Positions 7,491-15,310 of a stretch of DNA of 64,000 bases are shown here, piece by piece; positions within the stretch are counted from its first letter, which is position 1, and each line of letters starts with the position of its first letter. Source of the stretch: Denitromonas ohlonensis (GTDB lineage Bacteria > Pseudomonadota > Gammaproteobacteria > Burkholderiales > Rhodocyclaceae); contig NZ_VMNI01000022.1 of the NCBI RefSeq assembly GCF_007625205.1, positions 1 to 64,000 on the forward strand, written 5' to 3'. Made by a program: the position numbers and the translations under genes. Below the pieces are notes generated by a model. The model saw only the letters and a list, made by a program, of their open reading frames with translations, was not told the DNA's origin and made no database searches.

Positions 7491-10294
7491 GGCAGCACCT
7501 CCAGTTCGATCGGGTCAGCGGCCAGCGTCAGCAGCTCGGCGGCCAGCGGCACGCCGGTGAGCGAGGCCACCGGCAGCGCCGCGAACAGGCGCGGCACCAC
7601 CACGGTCGGGCTCTGGCCGACGCGGTAGAGGCGGGTCACGTGCACCGCGATCACCCCCGGCACGCCTTGCGCCACGGCGGCTACTTCGTCGATGGACACG
7701 GTCTGGCCGAAGGCGCGGCGCGCAAAGCTGAAGGCCTCGCGCAGCGCCGCCTCGACCGCCGCCAGCACGGCATCGAGCTCGTAGGCCTTGTCGCGCTTGA
7801 TCGACAGCCGGCAGCGGAAGCGCGCGTCGCGGAAATTGAGCAGGCGCAGCGGCACCAGCGGGTCGCCGTAGGTGACCAGCGCGTCGCGCAGGTTCTTGTA
7901 GGTGTCGTCGCTCTCGGGCACCAGCGCGCCATCGATGCCGGCGATGCTCAGGAACACGCCGCGCGCCGGCCCGGCCGGAATCCACAGCGCATGCGCCTTG
8001 TCGATGCCGGCGAAGGCGCGGGCGAAGTTGGCGTAGTCGTCGATGGACACCGCGCGATCGAGCGTGAGCACGGTGAGCGGTGCGTTGTCGCGGGCGCGGG
8101 CCAGGGTTTCGGCGTCTTCGCCGCCGGTGGCCGGCGAGGGGTTGACCGCGCCAGTGACGCCGAGCGGCCGGCTGAGCAAGGTGGTGAGCTTGCCGGCGGC
8201 CAGATTACCCGCCGCGCCCAGGCCCTTGCGATAGCGCACCCGCAGGTTGGTGCTGCCGCTGGGCAGGCGCGCGCCTTCGGTGCCGTCGCCGAACAACACG
8301 GTGCTGCGACCCTCGTCGTCTTGGGTGGTCTCGTACACCCGCGCGTCGGGCGCGGCGGCGTGCAGGGTCGGCACCTCGGTCCACAACACGTCGTTGACCC
8401 GCAACTCCAGCGACGAGGCCCGACCGCTGGTGGTGTTGGCGCTCACAAAGGTGAGCGGCGCCTGGCCGAGCGCAAAGCGCTGGTTGGCCGTGCTGCCGTC
8501 GCCGCTGCCGAGGATGGCCTCGACCGTTTCGCCGTGCGTGGCCGGGGCGACGTTGGCGTTGATGCGCAGCGCGTCGCGCGCATACACCTGTTGCAGCGGC
8601 GCTTTGAGCTTGAGGTGGGTGTAATCGCGGTCGAGGATGATCGGGTCGTTGGCGGTGCCGATGAAGGCGATCTCGCTCACCGGCGCGTCGTCCTTGCGGC
8701 TGTCGGCCAGGCGCAGCTCGCTGCCCTTGGCGGTGAGCGTGCCGGTGCGCCCGTCGCGGTCTTCGAGCGCCAGACGCAGCATCACGCTGGCCTTGCCCAA
8801 CAGCGCGGCAAAGCTCTCGGCGCTGAGCGCCACCGGCGTACTGCCAAACAGGCGCACGGCTGGCGCACGCATAAAGAGTTCATCGCCCTCGGTCAGCGCC
8901 ACGCTGCCGCCGCCGTCCACACTCAGCGACAGCCCCGCCGCACGCGGCGCGATGGCGATGCGCTGACGCGGGCCGGACAGCGCAATCGGCTGACCGGGCT
9001 GCAAGTCGGCCACCCGCTGGCCGAGCGTGATCGCCTCGCCATACACCGGGTGAAAGACGGGCGTGTCGACCGTGTCCAGCTGCTCGCTTTGTGCCAGCAC
9101 CAGCGTGCGGCGCAGCGGAAAACGGCTGGCGGTGAGGTTTTCGGTGGTGTCGGGCGTGACCCGCGTGACCTTGCCAGCAATCGCGAAGGCGTTGCGGCTG
9201 CGGTGGATGACCTTGCTGGCGCGGTACAGCTCGGTGTAGCCGGGCAGCGCGGCGCTGCCCAGGCCGGGCTCGTTGGAGACCAGCGCGAACCAGCTGCCGG
9301 CGGTGATCTTGGCGTTGTCGGTGTCCAGATCGAGCGCCGAGGTGTCGAGCGCAAAGTTGTGCCACTGCCAGCTGCTGCCGGTCTTGTTGATCAGGGTGGC
9401 GACGTTGGAATCGTCATTGCCCATCAGGTTGGGGTCGGGCGCGTTGTGGCCGAACAGCGCGGTGCGTTGGCGCAGCGCATGCACCTGCACGCCGAGGCTG
9501 CTCGGGCTCATGGCCGGGAAGGCGCTGCCCAGCGGATGATCCCAGCGCACGCGGGTGCGGCCACGGGTGTTGTCGGGCGTGACGCTGGCGAGCACGCGCA
9601 CATCCCAGCGCTCGCTGCCGGGGTCGCTCATGCGCTCGCTGCCGACGATGAGGATCGCGTCGCCCGGCTGCAAGCCGGTGGCCAGGCCATCGAGCCACAG
9701 CTCGGTATCGCCGGACTTGGGCTGCCAGCGCACGCGGGTCTGCACCGGCAGGGCGTTCCACTCGGCGCGGGCGGGCGTCGGCGCCACGGTTTCGAAGCTC
9801 TGCGCCTGTTCGTCCTGCCCCGGCACGCTTTGCACGCGGGTGCCGACGGGGATGGTGATCGGCTCGGCCGGCGCGCCGGGAATGGTTTGCAGCGTGAAGG
9901 CCAGATGGGTGCCGGCGGCCACGCCGGGGGCCAGCTCGTAGCCGATCAGCCGCGCCATCTCGCGCACCGACAGGCGCTCGGTGGCGGTGCGCAGGTAGTG
10001 CTCGTTGGCGAAGCGCTCGGTGTAGAAGCTGAGCACGTCGAGCGAGGTGGCCAGCGCGTCGGTGATGGCGAGGGTGAAGTCGCTGGCCTCGCGGGTGGTG
10101 AGCGCGGCCAGCGCGGGGCGGTCGGCGCTGGACAGGCGGGCGCGCATGGATTCAACAAAGTCGCCATGCCGGCCGATGCGGTAGGCAATCTGCGACAGGC
10201 CGGGCGGGTTGCTGATGCGCGCCGGGGTGACGGCATCGATGCCGGCGCAGCAATCGCAGTCGGTACTCGGGGAGACGCGGGCGGTGCTCATCAT
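7487..10294 (-). CDS. Putative baseplate assembly protein, second gpJ-like copy
   Basis: The 935-residue protein belongs to the 'putative baseplate assembly protein' group of phage-tail-like loci (the gpJ-like wedge component of eCIS baseplates). The N-terminus carries 'GLSQIAYRIGRHGDF' and the family block 'LSFYTERFANEHYLRTATERLSVREMARLIGY' written here only in part (about residues 90-120). The C-terminal third has the J-type segment 'DAETLARARDNAPL..LDRAVSIDDYANFA', typical of baseplate J domains. It overlaps both neighbours by four bases. The ATG at 10294 is immediately followed by a second in-frame ATG. It differs strongly from the first J-like gene next to it, so the two are probably distinct wedge subunits rather than a recent duplication. 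Confidence 0.8.
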   Translation of the reverse strand: MMSTARVSPSTDCDCCAGIDAVTPARISNPPGLSQIAYRIGRHGDFVESMRARLSSADRPALAALTTREASDFTLAITDALATSLDVLSFYTERFANEHYLRTATERLSVREMARLIGYELAPGVAAGTHLAFTLQTIPGAPAEPITIPVGTRVQSVPGQDEQAQSFETVAPTPARAEWNALPVQTRVRWQPKSGDTELWLDGLATGLQPGDAILIVGSERMSDPGSERWDVRVLASVTPDNTRGRTRVRWDHPLGSAFPAMSPSSLGVQVHALRQRTALFGHNAPDPNLMGNDDSNVATLINKTGSSWQWHNFALDTSALDLDTDNAKITAGSWFALVSNEPGLGSAALPGYTELYRASKVIHRSRNAFAIAGKVTRVTPDTTENLTASRFPLRRTLVLAQSEQLDTVDTPVFHPVYGEAITLGQRVADLQPGQPIALSGPRQRIAIAPRAAGLSLSVDGGGSVALTEGDELFMRAPAVRLFGSTPVALSAESFAALLGKASVMLRLALEDRDGRTGTLTAKGSELRLADSRKDDAPVSEIAFIGTANDPIILDRDYTHLKLKAPLQQVYARDALRINANVAPATHGETVEAILGSGDGSTANQRFALGQAPLTFVSANTTSGRASSLELRVNDVLWTEVPTLHAAAPDARVYETTQDDEGRSTVLFGDGTEGARLPSGSTNLRVRYRKGLGAAGNLAAGKLTTLLSRPLGVTGAVNPSPATGGEDAETLARARDNAPLTVLTLDRAVSIDDYANFARAFAGIDKAHALWIPAGPARGVFLSIAGIDGALVPESDDTYKNLRDALVTYGDPLVPLRLLNFRDARFRCRLSIKRDKAYELDAVLAAVEAALREAFSFARRAFGQTVSIDEVAAVAQGVPGVIAVHVTRLYRVGQSPTVVVPRLFAALPVASLTGVPLAAELLTLAADPIELEVLP

Positions 10295-12867
10295 TTGCCT
10301 CCGTGCAGTTCAAGGCGCAGCACGCCGTGCTCGGGGAAGTTCGGGTCGTTGTCGAGCCGCGCGATCTCCAGCCGGCCCAGCGGCATGAAGCCGTCGGCCA
10401 GCGGCGTGGGGTCGGGCTGGCCCTGACGCTGGAAGCGGGTGACCTGCACCGAGGCGACGCCGGCCACGGTGCGCGCGGCGGCGTAGAGCGGGCTGAGGAA
10501 CACCGTTTGGCCGAAGCTGAAGTTGTCCGGGTGGAACAGGCCGCGCGTGCCATCGGCGCGCACCCGGCTGCCCAGCACGTCGAGCAAGGCGCGGCGCACA
10601 TTGCTGCGGAAGGCCTCGGGCTGGACGCACACCAGCAGGTCGATTTCGAGCGAGACATGGATCGGATCGGTGATGTGCAGGTCGTGCCCGGCCATGCGGT
10701 AGCGGTCGAGATGCTCGACGGCGGTGAGCGCAAAGTCGGCATCCACCGGGTCGCCGCCTTCGCGGTCGACGGTGACGAACACGGTGTGCCAGCTGCCGGT
10801 CCAGCGCAGGCCGGCGGCGGCGCGCTGCACGCCGGCGAGGCGCTCGGTGACTTCGGCGTAGTCGGCCGGGGTGACGGCGCGCTCCAGCGTGCGGAAGGCT
10901 TGCGGCGCATGGCGGCGAACATCAGCAGCCGTTTCGGGCGCCACGCCACCGCAGGCCGGCAGCGGATTGGTGACGGCCACGATGCGCCCTTCGGCCGTCA
11001 CCACATGCGCAATGGCGTTGGCGCCGACATTGCCCTCCGGGCCGTTGCCGATGCGGTAGCTCGCGGTGAAGCCGGTGCCGGTGTCGGGGCGGCGGCCGTG
11101 GCGGTCGTCGCCAAAACGCGGGTGGGCGCTGCCGTCGTTCTCGGTTTCGAGCACGAAATGGGTGTCGGTGGCGCGGCTGGCGAGCAGGTCGCGCCGGGCG
11201 GTCCAGGTCTCGACGCTGCTGCCGAAGCTGCTCTCCAGCGTGACCGCCGGGATGGCGTCGGCGGTGCGCCAGGCCAGCGCGGCGCTGGCCGAGGCGTCGG
11301 GGTCGAAGGCCAGCCGCTCGCTGCGGCGCAGGCCGTGTTCGACAGTGGTCTTGAGCACCATGCCCTGCCGGGTCACCGGCGCCTCGGCCAGCGTGGGCGA
11401 GAAGCGCGGCGGCAGCGGCTCCGGCGCGTCGCGGTCGCAGGCATTGCCGGCGGCGGGCGGGAACTGCAGGCGGGCGGCGGGCACGCTGCCGAGGGCTTCA
11501 TCGGCAATGCTGCGGCCGTGATCGACCAGAATGTTGTTGCCCAGCACGATGCTCACATCCTCGATCAGCACGCTGCCGTGGGCCTCGTCGGTCTCGGCCG
11601 ACAGGCATAGCGGGAAGGGCAGCGCGTCGTCGGCGTGCCAGCGGATCTCGGTGATCTGCGTGCCATCGAGCGGGTCGGCCAGCGGGCTGCCGCCGTCGAG
11701 CGCGCGCACCGCGGTGAGGCGCACGACGTGGCGACGCGCGGGGTCGGCGTCTTCGGCCACACCGCTGAGCGGGCCGAGCACTTCCTGGAAGATCAGCACA
11801 TCGCCGACCGCCAGCTCGGGCCAGTGGCCGCGCAGCGTGGCGGCGGTGGCGCCGACTGGCAGACAGCAGCGCGCGTCGCCCCAGGTGTAGAAGGCGAAGT
11901 CGTTGTGATCGATGCGCAGCGTGGCGGTGTGCATGGGCTCGAAGACCAGCGGCGCGGCCCGCAGCGCGGCACGCTCGTCGGGCGAGTCGGGCAGGATGCG
12001 CGCCGGCACGCCGGGCACGCGGGTGTAAAACCGCAGGCCAGCGGGCAGCGGGAAAGGCGCGCCGCTGACCTCGACATGCAGCCAGGTGCGGGCGTTGCAG
12101 CCCTCGTGCATGGCGTAGTCCACCAGCAGCGCGTGGCGGCGCAGGCTGCTGCGTTTGCGCGCGGTGTGCAGGTAGGCCTCGGTGGCGATGGCGTCGAGCT
12201 GGTAGTGCTGCAGGTCGCCCACGTAGGCGATCAGCTCGGCCAGCGTGGTGGCCATGTCGGCCGGGCTGCGGTCGCGCCAGCCGGGCATCTGGCGGGTGAG
12301 GCGGTCGATCACCAGCCGGCGCAGGCTGGCGTAGTCGCGGGCCAGGTAATTGATGTCGGGCGCGGGCGGCGGGTCTTGCGGGCAGTCGTGAGTCGGCGCG
12401 CAGTCGAAGTCGCTGGGGCATTCGACCTTGAAGGCGAAGTCCACCGCCGACAGGCGCGGGTCGAAGCCCGGAAGCGGCGCGTCGTTGCCCAGGCCTTGCA
12501 CCAGCTGCAGGCGGTAGGTGGAGAAGTCGCCGGCGGTGTCGGTACGTACCAGCAGCACATGGTCGGCCTCGGGCAGCGCGGTGAACAGCGCCTGCTCGGC
12601 GGCATTGGCCTCAGCCGGCGGCGCGCTGGCGATGCCGATCCACTCGATACCGACGCGGCGGATGCGCTCGCCGCCGGTGACGCGCACGTTCTCGATCATG
12701 AGCCCGGCCGGCACCGGCTTGAGCAGACGCAGCATCAGCGTGCGCTGGCGCGGGCTGCCGGCGGGGGCGTCGAGATCGAACACTTCGAGGTAGTCGATGC
12801 CGTTGAGCGTGGGATGCGCGTCCACCGCCGCGCGTCGGTTTTCTTCGCAGCAGGTGTAAGTACTCAT
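10291..12867 (-). CDS. Putative baseplate assembly protein, first gpJ-like copy
   Basis: The 858-residue baseplate wedge protein has its start set at an ATG preceded by AGGAGGG seven bases upstream; the open frame extends further but that part is repeat-derived. Domains: a poorly conserved first 190 residues; a family block around residues 195-290 with 'DINYLARDYASLRRLVIDRL' and 'ELIAYVGDLQHYQLDAIATE'; a long middle part; and a J-type C-terminal segment 'RRHAPQAFRTLERAVTPADY'. Together with the next gene it forms the J-like pair expected to make the wedges that grip the sheath base. The N-terminus has a Cys-Cys pair and the middle a 'DCAPTHDCPQD' stretch, of unknown meaning. Confidence 0.8.
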   Translation of the reverse strand: MSTYTCCEENRRAAVDAHPTLNGIDYLEVFDLDAPAGSPRQRTLMLRLLKPVPAGLMIENVRVTGGERIRRVGIEWIGIASAPPAEANAAEQALFTALPEADHVLLVRTDTAGDFSTYRLQLVQGLGNDAPLPGFDPRLSAVDFAFKVECPSDFDCAPTHDCPQDPPPAPDINYLARDYASLRRLVIDRLTRQMPGWRDRSPADMATTLAELIAYVGDLQHYQLDAIATEAYLHTARKRSSLRRHALLVDYAMHEGCNARTWLHVEVSGAPFPLPAGLRFYTRVPGVPARILPDSPDERAALRAAPLVFEPMHTATLRIDHNDFAFYTWGDARCCLPVGATAATLRGHWPELAVGDVLIFQEVLGPLSGVAEDADPARRHVVRLTAVRALDGGSPLADPLDGTQITEIRWHADDALPFPLCLSAETDEAHGSVLIEDVSIVLGNNILVDHGRSIADEALGSVPAARLQFPPAAGNACDRDAPEPLPPRFSPTLAEAPVTRQGMVLKTTVEHGLRRSERLAFDPDASASAALAWRTADAIPAVTLESSFGSSVETWTARRDLLASRATDTHFVLETENDGSAHPRFGDDRHGRRPDTGTGFTASYRIGNGPEGNVGANAIAHVVTAEGRIVAVTNPLPACGGVAPETAADVRRHAPQAFRTLERAVTPADYAEVTERLAGVQRAAAGLRWTGSWHTVFVTVDREGGDPVDADFALTAVEHLDRYRMAGHDLHITDPIHVSLEIDLLVCVQPEAFRSNVRRALLDVLGSRVRADGTRGLFHPDNFSFGQTVFLSPLYAAARTVAGVASVQVTRFQRQGQPDPTPLADGFMPLGRLEIARLDNDPNFPEHGVLRLELHGGK

Positions 12868-13015
12868 TGGACAACCCTCCTGTCGCAATCGCGACGGTGG
12901 ATCGGCTTTGCACAGCCGATCCGTTTCGCAAGCGCGGCGCAGTGCTCCGCGAAACCCTTGCTCCACCCTCCCCGAGGGAGGTTCGCGCGCCCTTCGGGCG
13001 GCCGGGCGAGCGCGC

Positions 13016-13384
13016 TCATATCGCCCCCCCTTGCACAAAGCTGTCGCGCTGGCGGGTTTCGGTGCGGCGGATGAGGTATTGCACGGTCACCGACAGGCGC
13101 GAATCGACGGCTTCGACCTCGACCGCCTCGACGGTAATCAGATCCACCAGCCATTGCTGCAAGGCGCCCTGCACAAGGAATTGCGTGGTCGCGGCCAGCT
13201 CAGGACTGTTGGGCGCGAACACCAGCTCACGCAGGCCGCTGCCGAAGTCCGGCCGCATCACCCGCTCGCCGGGCGCGGTGAACACCACCTGCTCGATCAG
13301 GCCGCGAATCCAGGTGGCTTCATCGTCGTCCCGCGTGCGGCCCCGGCCGTCGAACTGGTAGGGGAAGTGGAGTCGGGTGGTCAT
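13016..13384 (-). CDS. GPW/gp25-family baseplate wedge protein
   Basis: The 122-residue protein has the gp25 signature. It includes 'IRGLIEQVVFTAPGERVMRPDFG' (only described in part), where the E-R-x-x-x-P-x-F-G motif is the conserved core of gp25-like proteins that nucleate sheath polymerisation, followed by 'GLRELVF'. Length fits the family. A GAGGAG ribosome site precedes the ATG. It belongs to the same minus-strand operon as the baseplate genes but is separated from the J-like gene by 148 bases of GC-rich hairpins (CCCTCCCCGAGGGAGG type), and from the PAAR-like gene by a repeat array. Confidence 0.9.
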   Translation of the reverse strand: MTTRLHFPYQFDGRGRTRDDDEATWIRGLIEQVVFTAPGERVMRPDFGSGLRELVFAPNSPELAATTQFLVQGALQQWLVDLITVEAVEVEAVDSRLSVTVQYLIRRTETRQRDSFVQGGAI

Positions 13385-13403
13385 GGCGCGCGCTCCTCAA
13401 TGT

Positions 13404-13487
13404 GTAGGGCGGATAAGCCGCAGGCGCATCCGCCGACCGTGCCCCGGCCAACGATGGCGGCGGATGCGCTGCGCTTATCCGCCCTAC
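13404..13487. repeat. GTAG...CTAC inverted repeat (GGGCGGATAAG family)
   Basis: Arms GTAGGGCGGATAAGC and GCTTATCCGCCCTAC face each other, with inner GCGCATCCGCC and GGCGGATGCGC boxes. The same family recurs at 13719 and 14380. Confidence 0.85.
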
Positions 13488-13510
13488 GGGGTGTGGTCAT
13501 GCCAATGGCC

Positions 13511-13590
13511 GTAGGGTGGGCAGCTTGTCTGCCCACCAGCGACGCCCCGCGCGAGGGATGGATGGTGGGCAGGCGAGCTGCCCACCCTAC
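13511..13590. repeat. GTAG...CTAC inverted repeat (GGGTGGGCAG family)
   Basis: Arms GTAGGGTGGGCAGCTTG and CGAGCTGCCCACCCTAC face each other, with inner TGCCCACC and GGTGGGCA boxes. A different sequence family from the flanking units but built the same way. Confidence 0.85.
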
Positions 13591-13675
13591 GGTTGAGTCA
13601 TGTGATCGCCCCGTCGCTGGCGGAAACGAAGTAACGGGAAGCGCAACAGACGACATGCCAGACCGGAACGCCGCA

Positions 13676-13707
13676 TGTTGGGCTTCGCTACGCTCAACCC
13701 AACCTAC
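13676..13707. repeat. Half unit of the TTGGGCT repeat family
   Basis: A single right arm, TGTTGGGCTTCGCTACGCTC followed by AACCCAACCTAC, without its left partner. It matches the arms at 1431-1520 and 14250-14362. Confidence 0.75.
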
Positions 13708-13718
13708 GCGCGTTTCCC

Positions 13719-13805
13719 GTAGGGCGGATAAGCCGCTACGCGGCGTCATCCGCCACCCACGACCGCCGCATCCGGCGGATGGCGCCTGCGGCTTATCCGC
13801 CCTAC
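13719..13805. repeat. GTAG...CTAC inverted repeat (GGGCGGATAAG family), second copy
   Basis: Arms GTAGGGCGGATAAGCCG and CGGCTTATCCGCCCTAC pair perfectly; inner CATCCGCC and GGCGGATG boxes add a second hairpin. It ends 25 bases before the PAAR-like stop codon. Confidence 0.85.
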
Positions 13806-13829
13806 GGAAAATCGTCATGATGTTCATCA

Positions 13830-14150
13830 TCAGCTCCCGATCACCCGCGTCTGCGCCGCGACAGGCAGCAGCGGCGTGCCGTTGGGCGCGCACACGGCCT
13901 GGCTGTCCATCAACACCAGCGGCTGGCCGTTGGACATCACGCGCGTGGCGGCGACCACCCATTGCCCGGTCACGCAGGGCACCGGGCTGCCCGAGACATT
14001 GAAAGGGCAGCCGGCCACCACATAGGGCGCGGTCATCAGCACCGTCGGCTGGCCGCTGACCAGCACGCGTGGATTCGGCGCCGTCGGCGTGGCGCTGCCG
14101 CCGTGGGCACACAGCACCGTGGCACCGAGATGGAGGAGGGGGCCGGGCAT
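13830..14150 (-). CDS. PAAR-like spike-tip protein
   Basis: The 106-residue protein has a repetitive, glycine- and proline-rich pattern with repeated beta hairpins ('VLVSGQPTVL', 'VSGSPVPC', 'MSNGQPLVLMDS'). This is the cone-shaped fold of PAAR and PAAR-like tips that sharpen the spike of contractile systems. A Cys-His-Gly near the start (CAHGG) and later cysteines could provide the metal site at the apex. The start is taken as the ATG at 14150; a TTG two codons upstream is also open. It lies between gp25 and gpV genes, as expected for the tip in eCIS baseplate order, but both sides carry repeat-filled gaps. Confidence 0.75.
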   Translation of the reverse strand: MPGPLLHLGATVLCAHGGSATPTAPNPRVLVSGQPTVLMTAPYVVAGCPFNVSGSPVPCVTGQWVVAATRVMSNGQPLVLMDSQAVCAPNGTPLLPVAAQTRVIGS

Positions 14151-14249
14151 GGTCAAGGGCCCCCACGCTCACTTCGTTCGCTGCCCCCCGAGGGGGCGGC
14201 GCCCGCCCTTGGGGCGGCCCGACGGGCGGGCGGGGTGCCCCAATGAGGC

Positions 14250-14362
14250 GTAGGTTGGGCTGACGCAGCGGGCGTAGGTTGGGCTGACGAAGGAAGCCCA
14301 ACATGCAGCGTTCCTGTCTGGCACTTCGTCTGTTGGGCTTCGCTGCGCTCAACCCAACCTAC
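14250..14362. repeat. GTAG...CTAC inverted repeat (TTGGGCT family), expanded copy
   Basis: The left arm GTAGGTTGGGCTGACG is present twice in tandem (14250 and about 14274), followed by AAGCCCAACA, and answered by TGTTGGGCTTCG and CAACCCAACCTAC on the right. The doubled left arm suggests a local duplication. Confidence 0.8.
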
Positions 14363-14379
14363 GTGGTGCACCGCGATCC

Positions 14380-14409
14380 GTAGGGCGGATAAGCAAAGCG
14401 CATCCGCCG
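14380..14409. repeat. Half unit of the GGGCGGATAAG repeat family
   Basis: Left arm GTAGGGCGGATAAGC plus GCGCATCCGCC, with no CTAC partner arm nearby. Confidence 0.7.
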
Positions 14410-14502
14410 TCGCCCCGGCATCTCTGTGGCCCGCGCCCGCCGAATGGCACACGGGTCGGCGGAGCAAAGCCGACCCTTCGCGAACGTTTGCGTGGGGGCT
14501 GT

Positions 14503-15012
14503 TCATATGACCGTCAACGCGCCGTTGTTGATCGTCACGGTCGGGCCGACCAGCGTGATCATCGCGCCCTTGCCGTTCTGGATGTAGATGCCGGTGTCGT
14601 TCACGATCAGCGTGGCGCCAGTGGCGCTCTTGAGCATGATGCCGCCGGTCGGGCCGGGCATGTCGGAGATGGTCAGGCCGTTCTGCGCGAAGGTCTGGAA
14701 GGTGATGGCCTGGAAGGGCGGCGGCGTGGCGCGGGCGAGCACCGGCACTTCGGCGGCGCTGCCCCAGTAGCAGCCGACCCAGATCGGCTTTTCGGGGTTG
14801 CCCTGTTCGAACTCGATCCACACGCCGGAATTCATCTCGGGCAGCGCGAACATGCCGTTCTGGGTGCCAGCCACGGGCACGCAGGGCATGGCCCAAGCGG
14901 TGGGGATGAGGCCGCCCACATCGAGCACTTCGACGAAAAGCCGCCCCTCCTGCATGGGGTCGATATTGGTCACCACGCGGCCGCGATATTTTCCGTAGAA
15001 CTTCTGGCTCAT
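14503..15012 (-). CDS. gpV-like baseplate spike protein
   Basis: The 169-residue protein is a phage baseplate assembly V / VgrG-type spike. The N-terminal OB-fold carries 'YRGRVVTNIDPMQEGRLFVEV' as a typical opening, then 'PCVPVAG', 'GVWIEFEQGNPEKPIWVGCYW', a hallmark of the OB domain. After residue 115 the sequence turns into short beta repeats (LTISD, GGIMLKSATGATLIVNDTG), the trimeric beta-prism needle. The ATG at 15012 is preceded by AAGGAGGGA, which decides the start. It lacks the N-terminal gpD part; that role is played by the separate gene upstream. No effector extension is present at its C-terminus. Confidence 0.9.
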   Translation of the reverse strand: MSQKFYGKYRGRVVTNIDPMQEGRLFVEVLDVGGLIPTAWAMPCVPVAGTQNGMFALPEMNSGVWIEFEQGNPEKPIWVGCYWGSAAEVPVLARATPPPFQAITFQTFAQNGLTISDMPGPTGGIMLKSATGATLIVNDTGIYIQNGKGAMITLVGPTVTINNGALTVI

Positions 15013-15042
15013 CGTCCCTCCTTGATGCGTCGCCCGTTCTGG

Positions 15043-15292
15043 CGTAGCCCGGATGCAGCGCAGCGGAATCCGGGGACACCGGCCCGATCGGGCACACCGC
15101 CCCACATCGAAACATCGTCCCCGATCGCCACACCGATCCCGGATTCCGGCCTTTGGCCTGCATCCGGGCTACGCCAGAGCGGGTGGCGGTCGTGTCTCAA
15201 GCCGGCATGGTCGAGATCCGCACGTAGCCCCAAGGCAGCGCTGCCCGTTTGAACCGGGGTCCCCGGATTCCGCTGCGCTGCGTCCGGGCTAC
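15043..15292. repeat. Cluster of GTAGCCCGGAT-family palindromic units
   Basis: Three facing units fill the 298-base gap between gpD and gpV genes: a left arm GTAGCCCGGATGCAGCGCAG at 15043, a right arm CTGCATCCGGGCTAC ending at 15172, and a second pair from GTAGCCCC at 15223 to GTCCGGGCTAC ending at 15292. Inner GGAATCCGGG and CCCGGATTCC boxes are shared. Confidence 0.8.
15187..15226 (-). pseudogene. Relic of a second gpD-like 3' end
   Basis: On the minus strand this stretch reads ATCTCGACCATGCCGGCTTGA followed by GACACGACCGCC. It closely mirrors the true end of the neighbouring gpD gene (ATCTCGATTACACCGACG...CCGGCATGA then GACACGACCGC). In frame it gives a VRISTMPA-stop peptide against ISITPTVPA-stop. 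I read it as the last codons of a duplicated or recombined gpD copy, now trapped among repeats. Confidence 0.4.
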
Positions 15293-15310
15293 GCGGGAAG
15301 CGGTCGTGTC

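Larger units (their letters stand above)
13385..13829. other. Intergenic repeat array between gp25 and PAAR-like genes
   Basis: This 445-base stretch has no convincing gene. It is almost filled by four GTAG...CTAC palindromic units of three sequence families, listed separately. Open frames across it are products of the repeats. Confidence 0.75.
14151..14502. other. Intergenic region with GC-rich hairpins and repeat units
   Basis: This 352-base gap between the gpV and PAAR-like genes holds no credible gene. Positions about 14180-14235 form strong GC hairpins (CCCCCCGAGGGGG and GGGGCGGCCCGACGGGC). The rest contains a TTGGGCT-family unit and one half of a GGGCGGATAAG-family unit. Confidence 0.7.

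Noticed and set aside
13381-14352. Minus-strand frame of 323 codons spanning the gp25-PAAR gap
   Set aside because: It translates palindromic repeats, and crosses the PAAR-like gene in another frame. No family features.
13385-15310. CRISPR array in the repeat-rich gaps
   Set aside because: The repeats are self-palindromic units of several different sequences in facing pairs, not regular direct repeats with unique spacers, and no cas gene is near.
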